From the NCBI GenBank assembly GCA_013289835.1, contig JABCZG010000010.1, positions 79,570 to 143,569 on the forward strand: DNA of 64,000 nucleotides. The letters are read 5' to 3'. Below the pieces are notes generated by a model. It did no database searches, was not told the DNA's origin, and saw only the letters and a list, made by a program, of their open reading frames with translations. Below, piece by piece: positions 55,947-64,000 of the stretch (position 1 is the stretch's first letter; every line of letters begins with the position of its first letter). Origin of the DNA: Acidobacteriota bacterium. Lineage in GTDB: Bacteria; Acidobacteriota; Terriglobia; Acidiferrales; UBA7541. The translations under genes were made by a program, and so were the position numbers.

Positions 55947-56546
55947 CTACAGATCCCGCCGCCCTTCCATAGCTTTCAGCATGGTCACTTCGTCTGCGTA
56001 TTCCAGGTCCGCGCCGACGGGAATACCCACGCCAATTCTCGTGACACGCACGCCCAGCGGCTTGAGCAACTTGGAAAGATACACCGCCGTTGCTTCGCCT
56101 TCCGCTGTCGGATTCGTAGCGATAATGATCTCTTCGACGCCCCCGCCCTTCAATCTCTCAATCAAAGTTTTGATATGCAGCTGATCCGGCCCGCGCCCCG
56201 AAAGCGGCGAAAGCGAGCCACCCAGCACGTGATACATGCCGCTGTAGGTCCGCGTCTTTTCGATGGCCATGATGTTGTGCGCTTCTTCGACCACGCAAAT
56301 CGTTTTCTTGCTGCGCGTCGGTCCCACGCAATACAGGCACGGGTCCGTGTCCGTGATGTTCGAGCACACGGAACACGCGCGAATTTTTTCCTTGGCGTCG
56401 CGAATCGCCTCCGCCAGAGCCAGCGCATCTTCCGGCGCGGCGCGCAGCAGGTGAAACGCCAGCCGTTGCGCGGTCTTCTGGCCAATCCCCGGCAAATGCT
56501 TCAGTTCATCTATGAGTCGTTCCACAGGAGCGGCAAAATCAGGCAT
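55947..56546 (-). CDS. recR: Recombination mediator protein RecR
   Basis: 199 residues, normal length. The helix-hairpin-helix start [20 protein letters not shown], the four-Cys zinc finger CSVC...CLYC (about 57-72), and the TOPRIM region with the ETA-type [16 protein letters not shown] are present. RecR works with RecF and RecO to load RecA. It usually sits with ybaB and dnaX; here 2.3 kb separate them. Start 56546 is used; upstream frame is not RecR. Confidence 0.95.
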   Translation of the reverse strand: MPDFAAPVERLIDELKHLPGIGQKTAQRLAFHLLRAAPEDALALAEAIRDAKEKIRACSVCSNITDTDPCLYCVGPTRSKKTICVVEEAHNIMAIEKTRTYSGMYHVLGGSLSPLSGRGPDQLHIKTLIERLKGGGVEEIIIATNPTAEGEATAVYLSKLLKPLGVRVTRIGVGIPVGADLEYADEVTMLKAMEGRRDL

Positions 56547-56589
56547 GCAGCATGTGTAGCATAGCCGCGCGTATCCGCGCAAACGCCCC

Positions 56590-57072
56590 CTAGAGATCGC
56601 GATACATGATGTACGCGTCCACGTAGCCCAGCGTTGGATGAAGAAACGCTTTGGGTAGCCGGCCGACGATCTCGAACTCAAAGTGTTGCCACAATCGAAC
56701 GGCGCGCTCGTTCGAACTGATGACGAAATTATATTGCATTGCGCGAAAGCCGCGTTCCCGAGCGCGCTCCAGCGAATGCGCGCACATTGCGCGCGCCACC
56801 CCTCGGCCCGTGGCCGAAGCCGCCGTCATGTAACCGCAATTCGCGACGTGCGCCCCGCCGCCTTTCTGATTCGCTTGCAGGAAATAAGTGCCTACGATCT
56901 CGCCGTTCTCTTCCGCCACGAAAACTTCATGCTCGGCGGAATGCCAATAGGCGAGCGCGGTCTCCATATCCATATCGCGCGGGAAGGTATACGTCTCACC
57001 TGCGCGTACGATCGGCTTCATGATTTCCCAGATCGCATCGCCATCCGCCGCCGCTGCGATTCGAATCAGCAT
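56590..57072 (-). CDS. GNAT-family N-acetyltransferase
   Basis: 160 residues. The GNAT core is complete: strands around [11 protein letters not shown], the acetyl-CoA loop region around [15 protein letters not shown] (motif A, about 86-100), and the C-terminal [23 protein letters not shown]. Substrate unknown. It lies between recR and the DEAD-box helicase gene on the same strand. Confidence 0.88.
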   Translation of the reverse strand: MLIRIAAAADGDAIWEIMKPIVRAGETYTFPRDMDMETALAYWHSAEHEVFVAEENGEIVGTYFLQANQKGGGAHVANCGYMTAASATGRGVARAMCAHSLERARERGFRAMQYNFVISSNERAVRLWQHFEFEIVGRLPKAFLHPTLGYVDAYIMYRDL

Positions 57073-57100
57073 CCCCGTATTCTGCCACGGCCGCTGCTAA

Positions 57101-57137
57101 ACGAAAGCGGGCCCTCCGATCTGATCGGAAGGCCCGC
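57101..57137 (-). terminator. Terminator-like hairpin after the DEAD-box helicase gene
   Basis: Long arms GCGGGCC (57107-57113) and GGCCCGC (57131-57137) enclose inner arms TCCGATC (57115-57121) and GATCGGA (57123-57129). On the minus strand it is followed by TTTCGTTT. It lies 26 bases past the helicase stop. Confidence 0.75.
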
Positions 57138-57162
57138 CTGTCACTTCATGAGTTTGATTCGC

Positions 57163-58488
57163 TTAGTTTTCGAGCTGCGTCTGGAATACTTCGCCTGGAA
57201 GTACAAATCGTTCCGGCACCCTAGCAGACTCCATGCGAGGTAGGTTGACGGGCTTACGATCCTGAAGAACAGGCGAATGGCCCTGCCTTGGTTCCAGTTT
57301 TTCGGGAAGGGAACCCGTCTCATCCGCGCGCATCCGTTCAATCTTGATGCCCAGCGAGCGCTCCAGATGGAACAATTCCGAACGCTGCTCCTTCACGAAA
57401 AGTGTAGAAGCCACGCCGTGTCCGCCATTTCGTCCGGTTCGCCCGACGCGGTGGATAAAATTTTCCGCCACTTCCGGCAAATCGTAGTTGATGACGTGTG
57501 CGATGTCCTGCACGTGAATCCCGCGCGAAGCCAGGTCCGTCGCCACCAGAACGCGGAAGCGCCCCTGCTGGAATCCCGTCAACGCTGAAGTGCGCTGCGA
57601 TTGCGAGCGGTCGCCATGAATCATGGCCGCGGAAAATCCCTTGCGGTTCAAGCTTTCGGCAATGCGCTCGGTTCCGCGCTTGGTCCGCGCGAACACCAGG
57701 CACTTGCCCGTTTCCTTGGCCAGCAAACGCTGCAGCATCTCCTGCTTGCGGTCCATGGCCACTTCAAACGCTTGCACGCGCACATTTTCCGACGGCTTCG
57801 AGGTTGAGCCAAACGAAAGCCGCACGGCATTGCGCAAGTAGTCCTTCACGATGCGCACCATGTCGCCTTCCATCGTCGCGGAGAAACACATCGTCTGGCG
57901 TTCCTTCGGCAGAATCGAAACGATTCGCCGGATCGCCGGAAGAAATCCCATGTCCAGCATGCGGTCCGCTTCATCGAGGATGAGCGTTCGCAACGCGTTG
58001 AAATGGAAAAGCCGGCGGTCGAGGTAATCTTCGAGTCGGCCCGGAGTTGCTACAACGAGCCGCGCTCCTTTGCGAATCGCCTGGAGCTGCGCCCCTTCGG
58101 ACAATCCGCCGACCACCAACGCCGCCGGCAACAATTGCTTGCCGCGTAGCGCATTGAATTGTTCCACGACTTGCATCGCCAGTTCGCGCGTGGGAACCAG
58201 CACCAGCGCCGAGATTCCCGGCGTCTTGTCTGCCAGCAGCCGCTCGATGATGGGAATCAGGAACGCCAGCGTTTTGCCGGTTCCTGTTTGTGCCGTCGCG
58301 AGCACATCTTTTCCTTCCAGCGCCTGCGGAATTGCTGCTGCCTGCACTGGAGTCGGCGTCGTAAACTTCGCCGCCGCCAATCTCTCCTTCACATAGGGAG
58401 AAATCTTCATTTCCGAGAATCGCTCCGTAGAGCGTTCCGTCAGAGGCTCCTTGGAGCCTTCTGCATTCACTTCTGAAACTGTCAACAT
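57163..58488 (-). CDS. rhlE: DEAD-box RNA helicase, RhlE-like
   Basis: 441 residues. Motifs in order: TPTPVQAAAIP (Q motif), AQTGTGKT, PTRELAMQV, TPGRL, LDEADRMLD, SATM, and HRVGRTGR. It unwinds RNA in ribosome assembly or mRNA turnover. The C-terminal tail (about 380-441) is basic and unstructured. The upstream gap of 328 bases is long, as often seen for cold-regulated DEAD-box genes. The gene breaks up the usual dnaX-ybaB-recR group. Confidence 0.93.
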   Translation of the reverse strand: MLTVSEVNAEGSKEPLTERSTERFSEMKISPYVKERLAAAKFTTPTPVQAAAIPQALEGKDVLATAQTGTGKTLAFLIPIIERLLADKTPGISALVLVPTRELAMQVVEQFNALRGKQLLPAALVVGGLSEGAQLQAIRKGARLVVATPGRLEDYLDRRLFHFNALRTLILDEADRMLDMGFLPAIRRIVSILPKERQTMCFSATMEGDMVRIVKDYLRNAVRLSFGSTSKPSENVRVQAFEVAMDRKQEMLQRLLAKETGKCLVFARTKRGTERIAESLNRKGFSAAMIHGDRSQSQRTSALTGFQQGRFRVLVATDLASRGIHVQDIAHVINYDLPEVAENFIHRVGRTGRNGGHGVASTLFVKEQRSELFHLERSLGIKIERMRADETGSLPEKLEPRQGHSPVLQDRKPVNLPRMESARVPERFVLPGEVFQTQLEN

Positions 58489-58816
58489 TCAATATTACTT
58501 TCTTACTGGCAGAAGCCGTCGCGGTGCGCACACGAATTCTCGGGCGGCCGGCGGCTTGCTTTGCCAGTCTTGTTTTAGATTACGCGTAAAACGTACGGAG
58601 GAAACTGGAGGCGGGAATCTCAGATCAAGCACTGCACCGGAGGGACCGCACAACACAACCGAGGTATTAAGCGCAAAACTATACTAACACGCCTTCTCTC
58701 AATCTCCTAATCGGTTCCACTCACTTTGTTTTTGCTTGTTTCCGGAGGCACAACAGAGCAGCAATCTGGCGGAGAGAGATATGAGCAGACTGTCTGAATA
58801 ATCGAGAGTAGTGAAT
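58489..58816. other. Long leader or intergenic gap, no gene
   Basis: A 328-base gap with no supportable coding frame separates ybaB and rhlE, both on the minus strand. Parts are A/T rich. Its length fits a long 5' leader of the DEAD-box helicase mRNA, but I can name no conserved RNA in it. Confidence 0.3.
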
Positions 58817-59146
58817 CTAGAACAACCCGGGAATCTTCATTCCCGCAATTCCTGGAACTCCGCCGGCGAGGTTTTTCATCTGGTTGGAGAGTTCTTCATC
58901 CACGCGCCGCGATGCTTCGTTGACCGCCGCGCGGACCAAATCCTGCAGCATCTCCTGATCCTTGCTTGCGAAAACGTCCGGCTCGATGCGCACATCTACA
59001 ATCTGCTTCTGGCCGTTCATCTTCACCGTGACCATTCCGCCTCCGGCCGAAGCTTCCACCGTCACGGAATTCACCTGCCGCTGCAAGTCTTCCTGCAGTT
59101 GCCGGAAGCGCGAAAGCATTTGTTGGAGAGCGCTGACTTCCATCAT
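58817..59146 (-). CDS. ybaB: YbaB/EbfC nucleoid-associated protein
   Basis: 109 residues. The family is clear: LQEDLQRQVNSVTVEASAGGGMVTV and DPDVF-like VRIEPDVFASKDQEMLQDLVRAAVNEASRRV. It is a small dimeric DNA-binding protein. Its start overlaps the dnaX stop by four bases (59143-59146), the normal dnaX-ybaB coupling. Confidence 0.95.
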   Translation of the reverse strand: MMEVSALQQMLSRFRQLQEDLQRQVNSVTVEASAGGGMVTVKMNGQKQIVDVRIEPDVFASKDQEMLQDLVRAAVNEASRRVDEELSNQMKNLAGGVPGIAGMKIPGLF

Positions 59147-60954
59147 GGTCCCTCTTGACGCCGCTTCACTTCGGAGATCTTACCGCCAAAGCGCTGCAGC
59201 ATCGACCGCACCATCGGATCGCGCTCGAACTGTGCCCGCAATTCCAGCGTGCCGGACCCTGAACGCGACGCGGATGCAGTAGCTGCTGCAACTGCTTCCA
59301 GTTTAGCACAGACGCGCACCGTCCGCCCCAGCACCTTGCTCGAAATGCCACGGATCTTTTCCAGCGTCTCGCGTCCTTCGATCATTTCCGCGAACGGCCG
59401 CTTCTCCGGCGAAAAATAAATTCGCAGCTCCGCGCCTTCGAGTTCCCATCGGCCGCTCTGCTCCACCAATTCGCCAAGAAATTTCTGTTGTGCCTGGATC
59501 GCCGACTTGATTTCCGCGGCTTGCTCCAGCGTGATCCCGCTGACTTGCATTGCCGCGCCATTGCTTTTGGCCCCAGCTTCGCGCGTTTCATCCACAATTT
59601 CGTTCTTGGCCACTGTTGGCGCGGCCACCGGAGATGCAAACGCCGGTGCAGGCGCCGTTGCCGCAAAACTCACTGAGGGAGGCTTTGCGGGCGATGCATA
59701 CGCGGATGCCGCAATCCCCGTCGCAGCACTTGACGAACTTCCGAATCGCGCTGGCGCCGGAACACTCGAAGCCGATTGCGCCGCGCCGCGCGCCATCCCG
59801 GAATTCGTCCCGCCACTCGGCGCGCCGCTCTTCAATTCATTCAACAATTCTTCGAGCGGTGCCAGCCGCGCCGCGTTAATCAGCCGCAGCAATCCCATCT
59901 CCAGGTGCACGCGCGGATCGGGCTTCCTCCGCAAATCATCATCCGTCTGCAGCAAAATCTGAAAGAATCGCGTCAAATCTTCTTCACTGAATTGCGCCGC
60001 CGCTTTTTCCAGCGCTGGACGCTGGTCCGCCGTCGCCGCAATCAAATCCGAATCCGCCCCGCACACGCGCGCAATCAACAGATTCCTCATGTGCCGGATG
60101 GCCTCGCGGCAGAAATGTTGCAGGTTGCGCCCCTCTTTTTGGAACGTGTGCACCAGCCCCAGCGCACGGTCCGCCGATCCGTCCGCAATCGCGCCCACTA
60201 ATTCATTCAGCGCATCTTCCGGCACCACGCCCAGAAGTTCGCGCACTTCTTTATCCGGAATCGTGTCGCCGCAATATGCCCGCGCCTGCTCCAGCAGCGA
60301 AAGCGCGTCGCGCAAGCTGCCTTCGGCCATCCGCGCAATCACCGCCATCGCGCCCGGTTCGATCTGCAGATTTTCTTTTCGCGCGATCTCTTCCAGCCGC
60401 CCGCTGATCTCCGCAAACGTCAGCGCCCGAAAATGAAAATGCTGCGACCTCGACCGGATGGTATCCGCCAAATTCTCCGGTTCCGTCGTGGCCATCACGA
60501 AAATCACGCGGTCCGGCGGCTCTTCCAAAGTTTTCAGCAGCGCGTTCGAAGCCTCGCCCGTCAGCATGTGCGCTTCATCGAGGATCACCACTTTGCTTCT
60601 CGATGCCGCCGGCGCATACCGCACCATCTCCCGCAGCTCGCGGATCTGGTCAATGCCGCGGTTCGACGCCGCGTCAATTTCAATCACGTCCAGCGAAGTT
60701 CCCGCGGCAATTTCCTTGCACGAATCGCATTCTCCACAAGGCTCCGGCGTCGGCCCCTTCACGCAATTCATAGCCTTCGCAAGGATCCGCGCCGCCGTCG
60801 TCTTCCCCACGCCGCGCGCGCCGGAGAAAATGTACGCATGCGCCACGCGATTATTCTTGATCGCGTTCGCCAGCGTCTCCGTGACATGCTGCTGCCCCAC
60901 AAGATCCGCGAACGTTTGCGGCCGCCACTTGCGCGCTATGACTTGGTAGCTCAT
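59143..60954 (-). CDS. dnaX: DNA polymerase III subunits gamma/tau
   Basis: 603 residues. Clamp-loader ATPase (about 1-365): Walker A GARGVGKTTAARILA, a Cys4 zinc module in CVKGPTPEPCGECDSCKEI, and DEAHML. The middle is an Ala/Pro/Ser-rich linker (about 375-475), and a tau-type C-terminal domain follows (about 480-600). It loads the sliding clamp. The SRP RNA gene lies 124 bases upstream and reads the same way; ybaB follows with a four-base overlap. Confidence 0.95.
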   Translation of the reverse strand: MSYQVIARKWRPQTFADLVGQQHVTETLANAIKNNRVAHAYIFSGARGVGKTTAARILAKAMNCVKGPTPEPCGECDSCKEIAAGTSLDVIEIDAASNRGIDQIRELREMVRYAPAASRSKVVILDEAHMLTGEASNALLKTLEEPPDRVIFVMATTEPENLADTIRSRSQHFHFRALTFAEISGRLEEIARKENLQIEPGAMAVIARMAEGSLRDALSLLEQARAYCGDTIPDKEVRELLGVVPEDALNELVGAIADGSADRALGLVHTFQKEGRNLQHFCREAIRHMRNLLIARVCGADSDLIAATADQRPALEKAAAQFSEEDLTRFFQILLQTDDDLRRKPDPRVHLEMGLLRLINAARLAPLEELLNELKSGAPSGGTNSGMARGAAQSASSVPAPARFGSSSSAATGIAASAYASPAKPPSVSFAATAPAPAFASPVAAPTVAKNEIVDETREAGAKSNGAAMQVSGITLEQAAEIKSAIQAQQKFLGELVEQSGRWELEGAELRIYFSPEKRPFAEMIEGRETLEKIRGISSKVLGRTVRVCAKLEAVAAATASASRSGSGTLELRAQFERDPMVRSMLQRFGGKISEVKRRQEGP

Positions 60955-61078
60955 TAGAAAGGTTTCAGTTCTCGGCGCTCAGTTGTCAGTAAAGAGAGCA
61001 AACAAGAATTCCCAAATATCCTCGTTCGATTCCCACTGAAAACTGACAACCGAAAACTGTAAACTACTTTCAGTGAGA

Positions 61079-61182
61079 GGAACTTCGGGTGATCTGCGGC
61101 ACCCGAGGCGTTCCCGATACCGTTGCTCCCTTCCGGGCCTGGCGGGGTTCGCGGGACCTCGTTGCACAGAGCCCGAAGTTCC
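61079..61182 (-). ncRNA. ffs: Signal recognition particle RNA (small bacterial type)
   Basis: On the minus strand the conserved core reads GCCAGGCCCGGAAGGGAGCA (about 61145-61126), the SRP RNA tetraloop and asymmetric-loop region. The ends pair over at least 11 bases, GGAACTTCGGG (61182-61172) with CCCGAAGTTCC (61089-61079), giving the single long hairpin of about 104 bases. It binds Ffh to make the SRP for membrane targeting. The ends could be off by a few bases. Confidence 0.93.
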
Positions 61183-61342
61183 ACGCTCCGGCACTCGCGC
61201 AAATTTTCGCGAGCGCAGAGAAAAGTCTAGCACAGCGCTACGAGCGCAGCCAGAACGGGCGGCTTCACGCGCTTCGCTTTTTGTTTTGTTGGCCGTGCTT
61301 TGCGTAGGAAAGCCGCTTCGAATTCTCGACAGCGGCTCAAGG

Positions 61343-61858
61343 TCACGATTTCGGTTTCGCCGCGCCCGCTGCCGGCGCATCCGGCGGCTGCACTTCCGAC
61401 GGGTTCACCCAATTCACCTTGAACGGTCCCATTCCGTGGACCTGCACGATCGTGTCGCCCTTGATCAATCCATAGTGCCGCATCTCTTTCGGCATCGACG
61501 CGAAGTTCCCCACGTTCATCGGCTGCAGCTTGCTTTCATCAAACGTCTCTCCCATCCCCACAAGAAACGTCCCCTTGAGCACTGTCACGTTTTCGTCCGT
61601 CGGATGCCAGTGCGCCGGAATCTTCGCTCCATCAACGCACCGCAGGCGCACCACAAACGGCGCCCCATCGGCGCTGGAATCGCCCGATACCGTCGCCAGA
61701 TCGCATCCTTTTATAATCGGCGTCCATTTCAAATCACTGAAGTGCACAATCATGTGACCCTCAGCCATCTCTTTCTTTTCCTGACTGCAGACCGTCAGTG
61801 TGATCCCCACTGCAGCGGCCATCACCAAACAGACACTCCACGTTCGATTTTTCTTCAT
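61343..61858 (-). CDS. Secreted cupin protein
   Basis: 171 residues. A signal peptide (about 1-26) is followed by a single cupin barrel; HWHPTDENVTVLKGTFLVGMGE (about 85-106) holds the two His and the Glu typical of cupin metal sites, and a second His appears in MPKEMRHYGLI. Such secreted cupins are frequent in Acidobacteriota. Reaction unknown. Start 61858 is fixed by the strong GGAGGAGG site upstream. A promoter candidate lies at 61902-61930. Confidence 0.82.
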   Translation of the reverse strand: MKKNRTWSVCLVMAAAVGITLTVCSQEKKEMAEGHMIVHFSDLKWTPIIKGCDLATVSGDSSADGAPFVVRLRCVDGAKIPAHWHPTDENVTVLKGTFLVGMGETFDESKLQPMNVGNFASMPKEMRHYGLIKGDTIVQVHGMGPFKVNWVNPSEVQPPDAPAAGAAKPKS

Positions 61859-62187
61859 AAGAGCCTCCTCCGAAGGAAGGGAATGACTGCGAATTGCCCA
61901 AACCATACTCCTTCAACGGCTCCTCGGCAAGACTTTGCAAACGCATCTCTTTAGTCAGTCGCTCGCCTCTTCTCCTCGCCGTAATTCTCACGAAACATTC
62001 TCAAAATCCTCCGCGACCGCATTCTGAATTCAGCTAACCTACTTCCGGATGGAGTTCCTCGCCATCCTCCTTGCTCCCGGCCGGGACGCAGGTCCGCTGC
62101 GCCAGCGGAAACACTCCAGGGCATCGCCTCGGTGTCGCCTCACGTTACGAGGCCACATCGCACTATCTGTGCGCGCAGGAGGAACCC
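61859..62187. other. Divergent intergenic region, no gene
   Basis: This 329-base region separates the cupin gene (minus) from the secreted-protein gene (plus). I see no gene and no repeat in it. It holds a candidate promoter for the cupin (61902-61930) and a strong AGGAGG site just before the ATG at 62188. Confidence 0.4.
61902..61930 (-). promoter_or_regulatory. Candidate promoter of the cupin gene
   Basis: On the minus strand, TTGCCG (61930-61925) and TATGGT (61907-61902) are 17 bases apart. The leader to the ATG at 61858 would be about 37 bases. Confidence 0.35.
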
Positions 62188-62874
62188 ATGAAAATCGCTT
62201 CATCTCTTCTTTTGGCGTCAGCGCTCTTTTGCTTTGTCGCGCCCGCGTCCTACGCCGAGCCGCATCAAGTCATACAGGGCACGCAAGTTCACCTCACGCT
62301 CTTGAGCGGGATCAGCAGCACCGTTTCGCGCGACGGCGATCCATTCGTTGCCGTAGTCGCCGAACCCGTCTATCTGGGGAGCCAATTGCTTCTCCCCGCC
62401 GGCACACGCATCAACGGCGTCATCGGCACCGTGGAAAAAGCGCGCCACTTTTCCCTGTTTCGTGGCCAGGCGTACATGAATCTCACGTTTCGTTCCGTCG
62501 AAGTGGATAGCCGCCTCATTCCCATACAGATGAGCATCATCGCCATCGAGCAGCCCCACGGACAGGCCGACGGCAAGCGCCGCAAAGATGTGAAAATCGA
62601 AGAAGGCCAAGTCGTTCAGGAAAAGCACGACCTCAAGGGGGACGTCCTCGGCGCCACCATCGGCACCGGCGGCGGCACGCTCATTGGCGCCGTCTTCAGC
62701 CACGTCGTTCGCGGCTTCGGTTTTGGTCTGGCCGGCAGCGCCGTCTACATCGTTTCGCGCAAAGGAAAAGACGTCGAGCTCCCCGCGCAAACCGGCATGC
62801 TCGTCCGCATGGACAACACCATCACCGTCCCCGTCACCACCGCCAGCAACACCGGCTACAGCGCCACCCGCTGA
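62188..62874 (+). CDS. Secreted protein of unknown function
   Basis: 228 residues. A signal peptide (about 1-24, ending SYAEP) is followed by a beta-rich region (VHLTLLSGISSTVSRDGDPFVAVVAEPV, then LLLPAGTRINGVIGTVEKAR). Next is a Gly-rich helix-like stretch (DVLGATIGTGGGTLIGAVFSHVVRGFGFGLAGSAVY, about 155-190) that could insert in a membrane. It may be an outer-membrane or periplasmic protein. Start 62188 has AGGAGG seven bases upstream. Confidence 0.75.
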   Translation: MKIASSLLLASALFCFVAPASYAEPHQVIQGTQVHLTLLSGISSTVSRDGDPFVAVVAEPVYLGSQLLLPAGTRINGVIGTVEKARHFSLFRGQAYMNLTFRSVEVDSRLIPIQMSIIAIEQPHGQADGKRRKDVKIEEGQVVQEKHDLKGDVLGATIGTGGGTLIGAVFSHVVRGFGFGLAGSAVYIVSRKGKDVELPAQTGMLVRMDNTITVPVTTASNTGYSATR

Positions 62875-62938
62875 AAATTTGCCCAGAAACACGAATGCGC
62901 CGCGCTTGAGCACTTTCCCTCAGCCCAAGCGCAGCGCA

Positions 62939-62984
62939 CTCTCTTCTCTGTGCCCTCTGTGTTCTCCGCGAACTCTGTGTTAAG
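62939..62984. repeat. Dispersed intergenic repeat, copy 2 (inverted)
   Basis: The reverse complement reads ACTTAAC, ACAGAG, CGGAG, ACAGAGG, GCACAGAG blocks in the same order as 23304-23347. It lies in the gap between the secreted protein and the DinB-like gene. Confidence 0.7.
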
Positions 62985-62992
62985 TTTTTCCA

Positions 62993-63607
62993 TCAGTTCT
63001 TCGGAAAATTCGGATCTGCCTTCACCTCATTGATCTGCTTGGTATGCCGTTCACTGTGCGCCGCGATGAGCAGGATAAACTCATACCCGTCTAGCTTTCC
63101 CATCGGACTGTCCGCCACGTGATCGCGCAGTCCCGTCGTCGTTTTCAGGAACTCCTCCGTCGTCGCCCGGCTCTCCACAAAATGTTTCACCGAACCCTCC
63201 GGCGTCCCAAAACGATTCGTCGGCACCAGCGGCTCCGGGGCCTGTATCTTATTCGTGCGGTCCGGGACCATCGCCAGCACCGCCTCGTCCGCCTTCTTCA
63301 CGTCCCGCCCGGGCTCCCCCGCCGGCGCCATCATGATTTTTTCCTTCAGCGCTCCCCGGATGAAATCCTCCGCCGCCGCGATGTGCTCCATTACCTGCGC
63401 CACAGACCAGCGGTCCGGCCCTGCCTTGAAGTTCCACTGCGCCTCGGACAATCCCTTCGTCGCCTCCAGAACACCCTTCTTCGTCGTCTCCAAATACTGC
63501 AGCGCGCGCTCCTTCTCTGCCTGCGTCACCTCTTGCGCCGACGCAGCCGCTGCTCCCATCATCAAACCCACCGCAACCAACACCCCTGCCAGGGATTTGC
63601 TTCTCAT
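62993..63607 (-). CDS. Exported DinB-like four-helix protein
   Basis: 204 residues. Signal peptide (about 1-25), then a DinB/YfiT-type four-helix bundle: WSVAQVMEHIAAAEDF (about 70-85, with a metal-ligand His) and LLIAAHSERHTKQINEV (about 178-194, with two His). The three-His arrangement fits a metal site, as in DinB family transferases or hydrolases. Function unknown. The ATG at 63607 has GAGGAGAG upstream. Confidence 0.78.
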   Translation of the reverse strand: MRSKSLAGVLVAVGLMMGAAAASAQEVTQAEKERALQYLETTKKGVLEATKGLSEAQWNFKAGPDRWSVAQVMEHIAAAEDFIRGALKEKIMMAPAGEPGRDVKKADEAVLAMVPDRTNKIQAPEPLVPTNRFGTPEGSVKHFVESRATTEEFLKTTTGLRDHVADSPMGKLDGYEFILLIAAHSERHTKQINEVKADPNFPKN

Positions 63608-63779
63608 TTTCGTTCTCTCCTCTTGCTTGGATTCGGCCGAAGAAACAGGAACCGAGCATATCAGATTTGCCTCTCGGGGGTTGCCTCCCATTTGACACGG
63701 TCCAGCCGATTCACTGTCCGCTAATTCGGCTCTCCAAAAGCTCTCCCGCCACCGCCGAGGTGCAAAAAGTTCTGGACAG

Positions 63780-63890
63780 TTATCCGTCCGCGAGTCGCTT
63801 CAGGGCTTCTCCTTCTAACAGCACTTGTCTCCATTCATCGAAGAACTCGCCGCCCAATGATGTCCGGTAACCCGCACGACGCAATATAAA
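63780..63890 (-). pseudogene. Possible remnant C-terminus of a gene cut by the IS element
   Basis: On the minus strand a frame running up to the IS left end ends with the TAA at 63782-63780. It reads RRAGYRTSLGGEFFDEW and then QVLLEGEALKRLADG. The composition looks like real protein, with no start codon of its own. I infer a truncated gene, perhaps interrupted by the IS110-like element. The rest of the gap 63608-63779 holds nothing I can name. Confidence 0.35.
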
Positions 63891-64000
63891 AGGGCGCCCC
63901 TTTTGGAGTAGGGTTTTGAGTGTTCGGCTCGAACCCCCTACAGAAAGGAACGCCCTCAATGGATAGCAAAAAGTATATCGGCATGGATGTGCATAAGGAA
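63891..64000 (+). mobile_element. IS110-family element, left end (cut by window edge)
   Basis: The transposase start at 63959 is preceded by a structured leader. AGGGCG (63891-63896) can pair with CGCCCT (63951-63956). Inside, GTAGGG/CCCTAC and TTTGAG/CTCGAA form a second hairpin with a seven-base loop. In IS110 elements the non-coding end beside the gene encodes the bridge RNA that guides the recombinase. The exact boundary cannot be set from this window alone. Confidence 0.5.
63959..64000 (+). CDS. IS110-family transposase/recombinase (5' part only)
   Basis: Only 14 codons fit: MDSKKYIGMDVHKE. The YIGMDVHKE motif, in which Asp is the first catalytic acid of the DEDD recombinase, is the usual N-terminus of IS110-family proteins. 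AGAAAGGA precedes the ATG at 63944. The rest of the gene lies beyond the window. Confidence 0.75.
   Translation, partial: MDSKKYIGMDVHKE

Noticed and set aside
61073..61954. 293-codon plus-strand frame over the SRP RNA and cupin
   Set aside because: It covers the SRP RNA and the cupin, both better supported on the minus strand.
63908..63941. tRNA-like T-arm (GGCTCGAAC)
   Set aside because: No acceptor, D or anticodon arms fit around it. It is part of the hairpin before the IS110 gene.

Overview
The window looks like a chromosomal stretch of an uncultured or soil Acidobacteriota (Terriglobia-like). The evidence is indirect. There are two large TonB-dependent receptors with an N-terminal carboxypeptidase-regulatory-like domain, many secreted proteins of unknown function, moderately high G+C, an lpxB gene showing a diderm envelope, and short degenerate intergenic repeats of a kind I associate with this phylum. 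About 60 genes are packed on both strands. There is no prophage, no CRISPR array and no tRNA that I can see. The only insertion sequence is the left end of an IS110-family element cut by the right edge.

Layout. 1-5.6 kb: the start of a secreted beta-propeller protein, a heme-copper oxidase-type subunit I with an altered CuB site plus its subunit III, and two PLP aminotransferases. 5.9-9.6 kb: a TonB receptor with a strong terminator. 9.6-16.2 kb: an HD-GYP response regulator divergent from a large hybrid sensor kinase, and two unknown membrane proteins. 16.3-19.5 kb: a proline-rich secreted peptide, an XRE/S24-like regulator and a secreted HExxH protein. 19.5-26 kb: an mrfAB-like DNA-repair pair and two MFS transporters. 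26.6-27.7 kb: a fluoride riboswitch controlling crcB and a DUF190 gene. 28.9-32.1 kb: a probable copper locus (Cys/His/Met-rich protein, TonB receptor, CusF-like lipoprotein) with a clear promoter and terminator.

32.5-43.7 kb: mostly metabolism and stress genes. They include a fused 2-oxoacid dehydrogenase E1, PspC, DoxX, an ECF sigma with its anti-sigma, a Mug-type glycosylase, enoyl-CoA hydratase, rhodanese, a macro-domain protein and a MidA-like methyltransferase. In the middle of this group is a gene that ordinary gene calling splits at a TGA. The TGA sits where ArsC-like proteins have their first redox cysteine (here UxxC), and it is followed at the right distance by a perfect hairpin with an AGGUCU loop, so it is very probably a selenoprotein. 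43.7-52.4 kb: an M1-peptidase-like protein without its zinc ligands, lpxB, a heterodimeric ABC exporter and a lipoprotein. 52.5-61.2 kb: a PilZ-like/coiled-coil giant, recR, a DEAD-box helicase, ybaB, dnaX and the SRP RNA. 61.3-64 kb: a cupin, a secreted protein, a DinB-like protein and the IS110 left end.

The observations most worth following up are the selenoprotein with its SECIS, the CuB-ligand-substituted oxidase (a candidate NO-reductase-type enzyme), the copper locus, and three copies of a 15-bp motif beside the fluoride operon.
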